This document shows, piece after piece, positions 6,107-7,324 of a stretch of DNA of 7,324 bases. The stretch is taken from assembly GCA_021789355.1 (NCBI GenBank), contig JAJYJR010000289.1, positions 1 through 7,324 of the forward strand, written 5' to 3'. Made by a program: the position numbers and the translations under genes. Every line of letters begins with the position of its first letter. Within the stretch, counting starts at the first letter, position 1. The stretch is from Chloroflexota bacterium. GTDB lineage: Bacteria; Chloroflexota; Limnocylindria; Limnocylindrales; CSP1-4. Under the pieces are notes generated by a model. It ran no database searches, had not been told where the DNA came from, and was given only the letters and a program-made list of their open reading frames with translations.

Positions 6107-6120
6107 GATCAGAGGCTGAC
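6107..6120. promoter_or_regulatory. Operator 2: second copy of the operator core
   Basis: TCAGAGGCTGAC (6109-6120) matches TCAGAGTCTGAC of operator 1 (6067-6078) at 11 of 12 bases. It keeps the TCAG/CTGA half-sites around a central AGG. The two centres are 42 bases apart, close to four helical turns, which would place two dimers on one face of the DNA. It lies 11 bases before the regulator's ATG and could mediate autorepression. Confidence 0.65.
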
Positions 6121-6131
6121 GCGCTGGTAGC

Positions 6132-6587
6132 ATGTCCGCGATGAGCGAGACCGCGGCCGCCTGGTTCCGGCGGGCCCGACTCCGGGCCGGCTTCCGCAGT
6201 CAGGCGCAGCTCGCCCGCACGCTCGGGCTTGCCCGGGCCGCGATCGCGAACTGGGAGTCGGAGTCGGTGCGGGGGCGACCGTCACGCTCGATCGTTCCCC
6301 GTCTGGCCCAGCTCCTCGGCGTGTCTCCCGCTGAGCTCGCGGCGCGCTTTGGGATCGACCTCGAGCGCCCGCTCGCGACATCCGCGGATGCCCAACCTGC
6401 GCTGCTCGAGGCCATTGAGGACGCCGTCGCGCGCGGGGTCGCACGTGGCCTGCGGGAGGTCTTCGGCGCGCCAGGGGAGGCAGGGGAGTTGAAGCCCGCG
6501 CGGGTCGGTGCTGCGGTGCTGCCTGCATCCGATACCGGTGAGGACGAGTCCGGTCCGTTCGAGGAGCCCGACCGTCCCAGGGAGTAG
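6132..6587 (+). CDS. XRE-family (Cro/CI-type) transcriptional regulator
   Basis: A 151-residue protein with an N-terminal helix-turn-helix of the XRE type at about 11-73: FRRARLRAGF, then SQAQLARTLGLARAAIANWE (helices 2-3, recognition helix about 34-44), then IVPRLAQLLGVSPAELAARFG. Residues 87-112 form a probable amphipathic helix that could dimerise, and the tail (about 133-151) is acidic and probably flexible. The protein lacks a LexA/CI-type peptidase domain, so induction by self-cleavage is not expected. It is divergent from the nuclease operon and shares a gap holding two copies of one operator, so it probably represses those genes and itself. ATG 6132 or ATG 6141 could be the start (MSAMSET); neither has a good Shine-Dalgarno sequence. 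It is convergent with the terminase gene. Family call firm; targets inferred. Confidence 0.9.
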   Translation: MSAMSETAAAWFRRARLRAGFRSQAQLARTLGLARAAIANWESESVRGRPSRSIVPRLAQLLGVSPAELAARFGIDLERPLATSADAQPALLEAIEDAVARGVARGLREVFGAPGEAGELKPARVGAAVLPASDTGEDESGPFEEPDRPRE

Positions 6588-6855
6588 GCGCCAGCAGCTC
6601 GCAGGGATCTCGCAGCGTCACGGGCGGTATCCAGCGGGGGCTCGTCATGGGCGGCCCGGCGAGCTGGAACGCAGGCGACTCCTCCCTGAGCCGGGGCCAG
6701 AGCCGGTCGGCCACGCGATCGTGGAGCATCGACTCGGGCCACGTGGCGCCGCACCTCGCATGCATCGGGCGCGACGGCGGCGGCTCCTCGGCGATGGTGC
6801 CAGCCGCAGGCCGGGAAGCGGCACGGATGGGTGGAGCGGGCTGGTCCTCGTGGAG
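6588..6855. other. Convergent gap with possible decayed coding sequence on the minus strand
   Basis: The gap of 268 bases separates the ends of the XRE gene and the terminase gene. On the minus strand, in the terminase frame and directly after its TGA, an open frame continues with high GC at third positions. It contains RCGATWPES, which resembles KCGTKSPES from the end of the second zinc ribbon. The DNA behind this (6730-6756) matches 6901-6927 at 23 of 27 bases. The open frame then runs through the whole XRE gene on the opposite strand, so it is not a credible intact gene. It may be the remains of a longer terminase tail or of a deleted downstream gene. No terminator is clear. Confidence 0.35.
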
Positions 6856-7324
6856 TCAGTCTCCCGCGTGCTCCCGCGGCTCCGGTCCGGGGTCCTCGAA
6901 CGACTCGGGCGACTTGGTGCCGCACTTTGGGCAGCGGCGCCCGCGCTCCCACATGAACAGGTTGGCGCACTTCTCGCAGGTCCACATGCCCCACGGGTTG
7001 AGGCCGCTCGACGGCGGTGGCTCCATGACGGCGCTGAGCGCTTGCCCCGCCGATCCGGGGGCGTTGTAGGACGGCTCCATCGACATGTGGCCGCCGTAGG
7101 ACGCCAGTTCGGGGTTCTCGAACGTGTCCGGCGCCCGGGTGCCGCACTGCGGGCAGGGGCGGCCTTTCTCCCACGAGAACATCCGGCCGCACTTGGTGCA
7201 GGTCCACATGTTGTACTGCCAGCTGATGGACTCGGTTGACGCACCGGCCAGCTTCACCGCGCCTCCCAGTGCGTCGATCTGGTCGTCATGCGCTCCGGCC
7301 GGGAAGTACAGCGCCTCGGCGGCG
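6856..7324 (-). CDS. terL: Phage terminase large subunit, C-terminal part, with two zinc ribbons; 5' end outside window
   Basis: The visible 155 residues run in one frame from the window edge. They begin AAEALYFPAGAHDDQIDALG, the C-terminal nuclease signature of terminase large subunits (FPxGxHDDxVDAL). The HDD segment supplies an acidic metal ligand of the RNase H-like headful nuclease that cuts concatemeric DNA during packaging. The protein usually ends soon after. Here a tail follows with two C4 zinc ribbons at 39-71 and 113-145, each MWTCxKC, 11 residues, CPxCGT, with spacing C-x2-C-x11-C-x2-C (C42, C45, C57, C60; C116, C119, C131, C134). The ribbons are identical at 20 of 33 positions and are joined by a 41-residue Ser/Pro/Gly/Met linker. 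A GTG at 7257 and an ATG at 7209 could start a separate zinc-ribbon protein, but no stop codon separates them from the terminase frame, so a fusion is simplest. It is convergent with the XRE gene. Terminase call firm on the motif; ribbon role unknown, perhaps protein or DNA contact in the motor. Confidence 0.85.
   Translation of the reverse strand, partial: AAEALYFPAGAHDDQIDALGGAVKLAGASTESISWQYNMWTCTKCGRMFSWEKGRPCPQCGTRAPDTFENPELASYGGHMSMEPSYNAPGSAGQALSAVMEPPPSSGLNPWGMWTCEKCANLFMWERGRRCPKCGTKSPESFEDPGPEPREHAGD
6889..7209. repeat. Direct repeat encoding the duplicated zinc ribbons
   Basis: Bases 6889-6987 and 7111-7209 encode the two ribbons. They are offset by 222 bases and share long matching blocks such as GTGCCGCACT and CTCCCAC, plus GCAGGTCCACATG at the proximal end of each. 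This shows an internal duplication, older than the perfect repeat in the small HNH gene because about 40% of the residues have changed. Confidence 0.85.

Noticed and set aside
6109..6765. Minus-strand open frame opposite the XRE gene as an intact gene
   Set aside because: It covers the whole helix-turn-helix gene in antisense. Only its first part (about 6588-6765) has coding-like third positions, so I treat it at most as a remnant.
6856..7257. Stand-alone double zinc-ribbon protein starting at GTG 7257
   Set aside because: The frame is open to the window edge and contains the terminase signature directly before this codon.

Overview
The DNA is very GC-rich, with strong G/C preference at third codon positions, GTG and TTG starts, and short overlaps between genes. 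This suits a high-GC bacterium such as an actinobacterium or a member of the Chloroflexota. The sequence alone does not fix the lineage. There are no RNA genes, insertion sequences or CRISPR arrays that I can support.

Left part (1-3916, all + strand) looks like ordinary chromosome. It opens with the C-terminal part of a GT-B glycosyltransferase (GT4 type, start outside the window), closed by a terminator-like hairpin. About 580 bases without a convincing gene follow. Then comes a tight three-gene operon: two TadE-type pseudopilins and a TadG-like protein with a C-terminal extension rich in Gly and beta-strand. The junctions overlap (ATGA, then a TTG start inside the previous gene). All three proteins carry the N-terminal Gly-Gln plus hydrophobic segment of Flp/Tad pilus components. 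Tad secretion genes (tadA/B/C, tadV, flp) are not in the window.

Right part (about 3917-7324) looks phage-derived. A minus-strand operon encodes three nucleases of two folds: a PD-(D/E)XK (RecB/Cas4-like) nuclease, a small HNH protein, and an HNH protein carrying an N-terminal two-helix membrane hairpin. Divergent from it, across 71 bases, is an XRE-family regulator. The shared gap holds a 23-base palindrome and a second near-identical 12-base site, 42 bases apart centre to centre. This looks like a phage-style early operator region. At the right edge, on the minus strand, is the C-terminus of a phage terminase large subunit. Its frame starts at the window end and shows the FPxGxHDDQxDAL signature, which is easy to miss if the short downstream start codon is taken as the gene start. 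The terminase runs directly into two duplicated C4 zinc ribbons, and a decayed trace of a third may lie beyond its stop codon.

The most notable points are the terminase with a tandem zinc-ribbon tail, the membrane-anchored HNH protein in a nuclease operon, and the duplicated operator. The host/phage boundary probably lies in the 198-base gap at 3917-4114, but I see no att site there.
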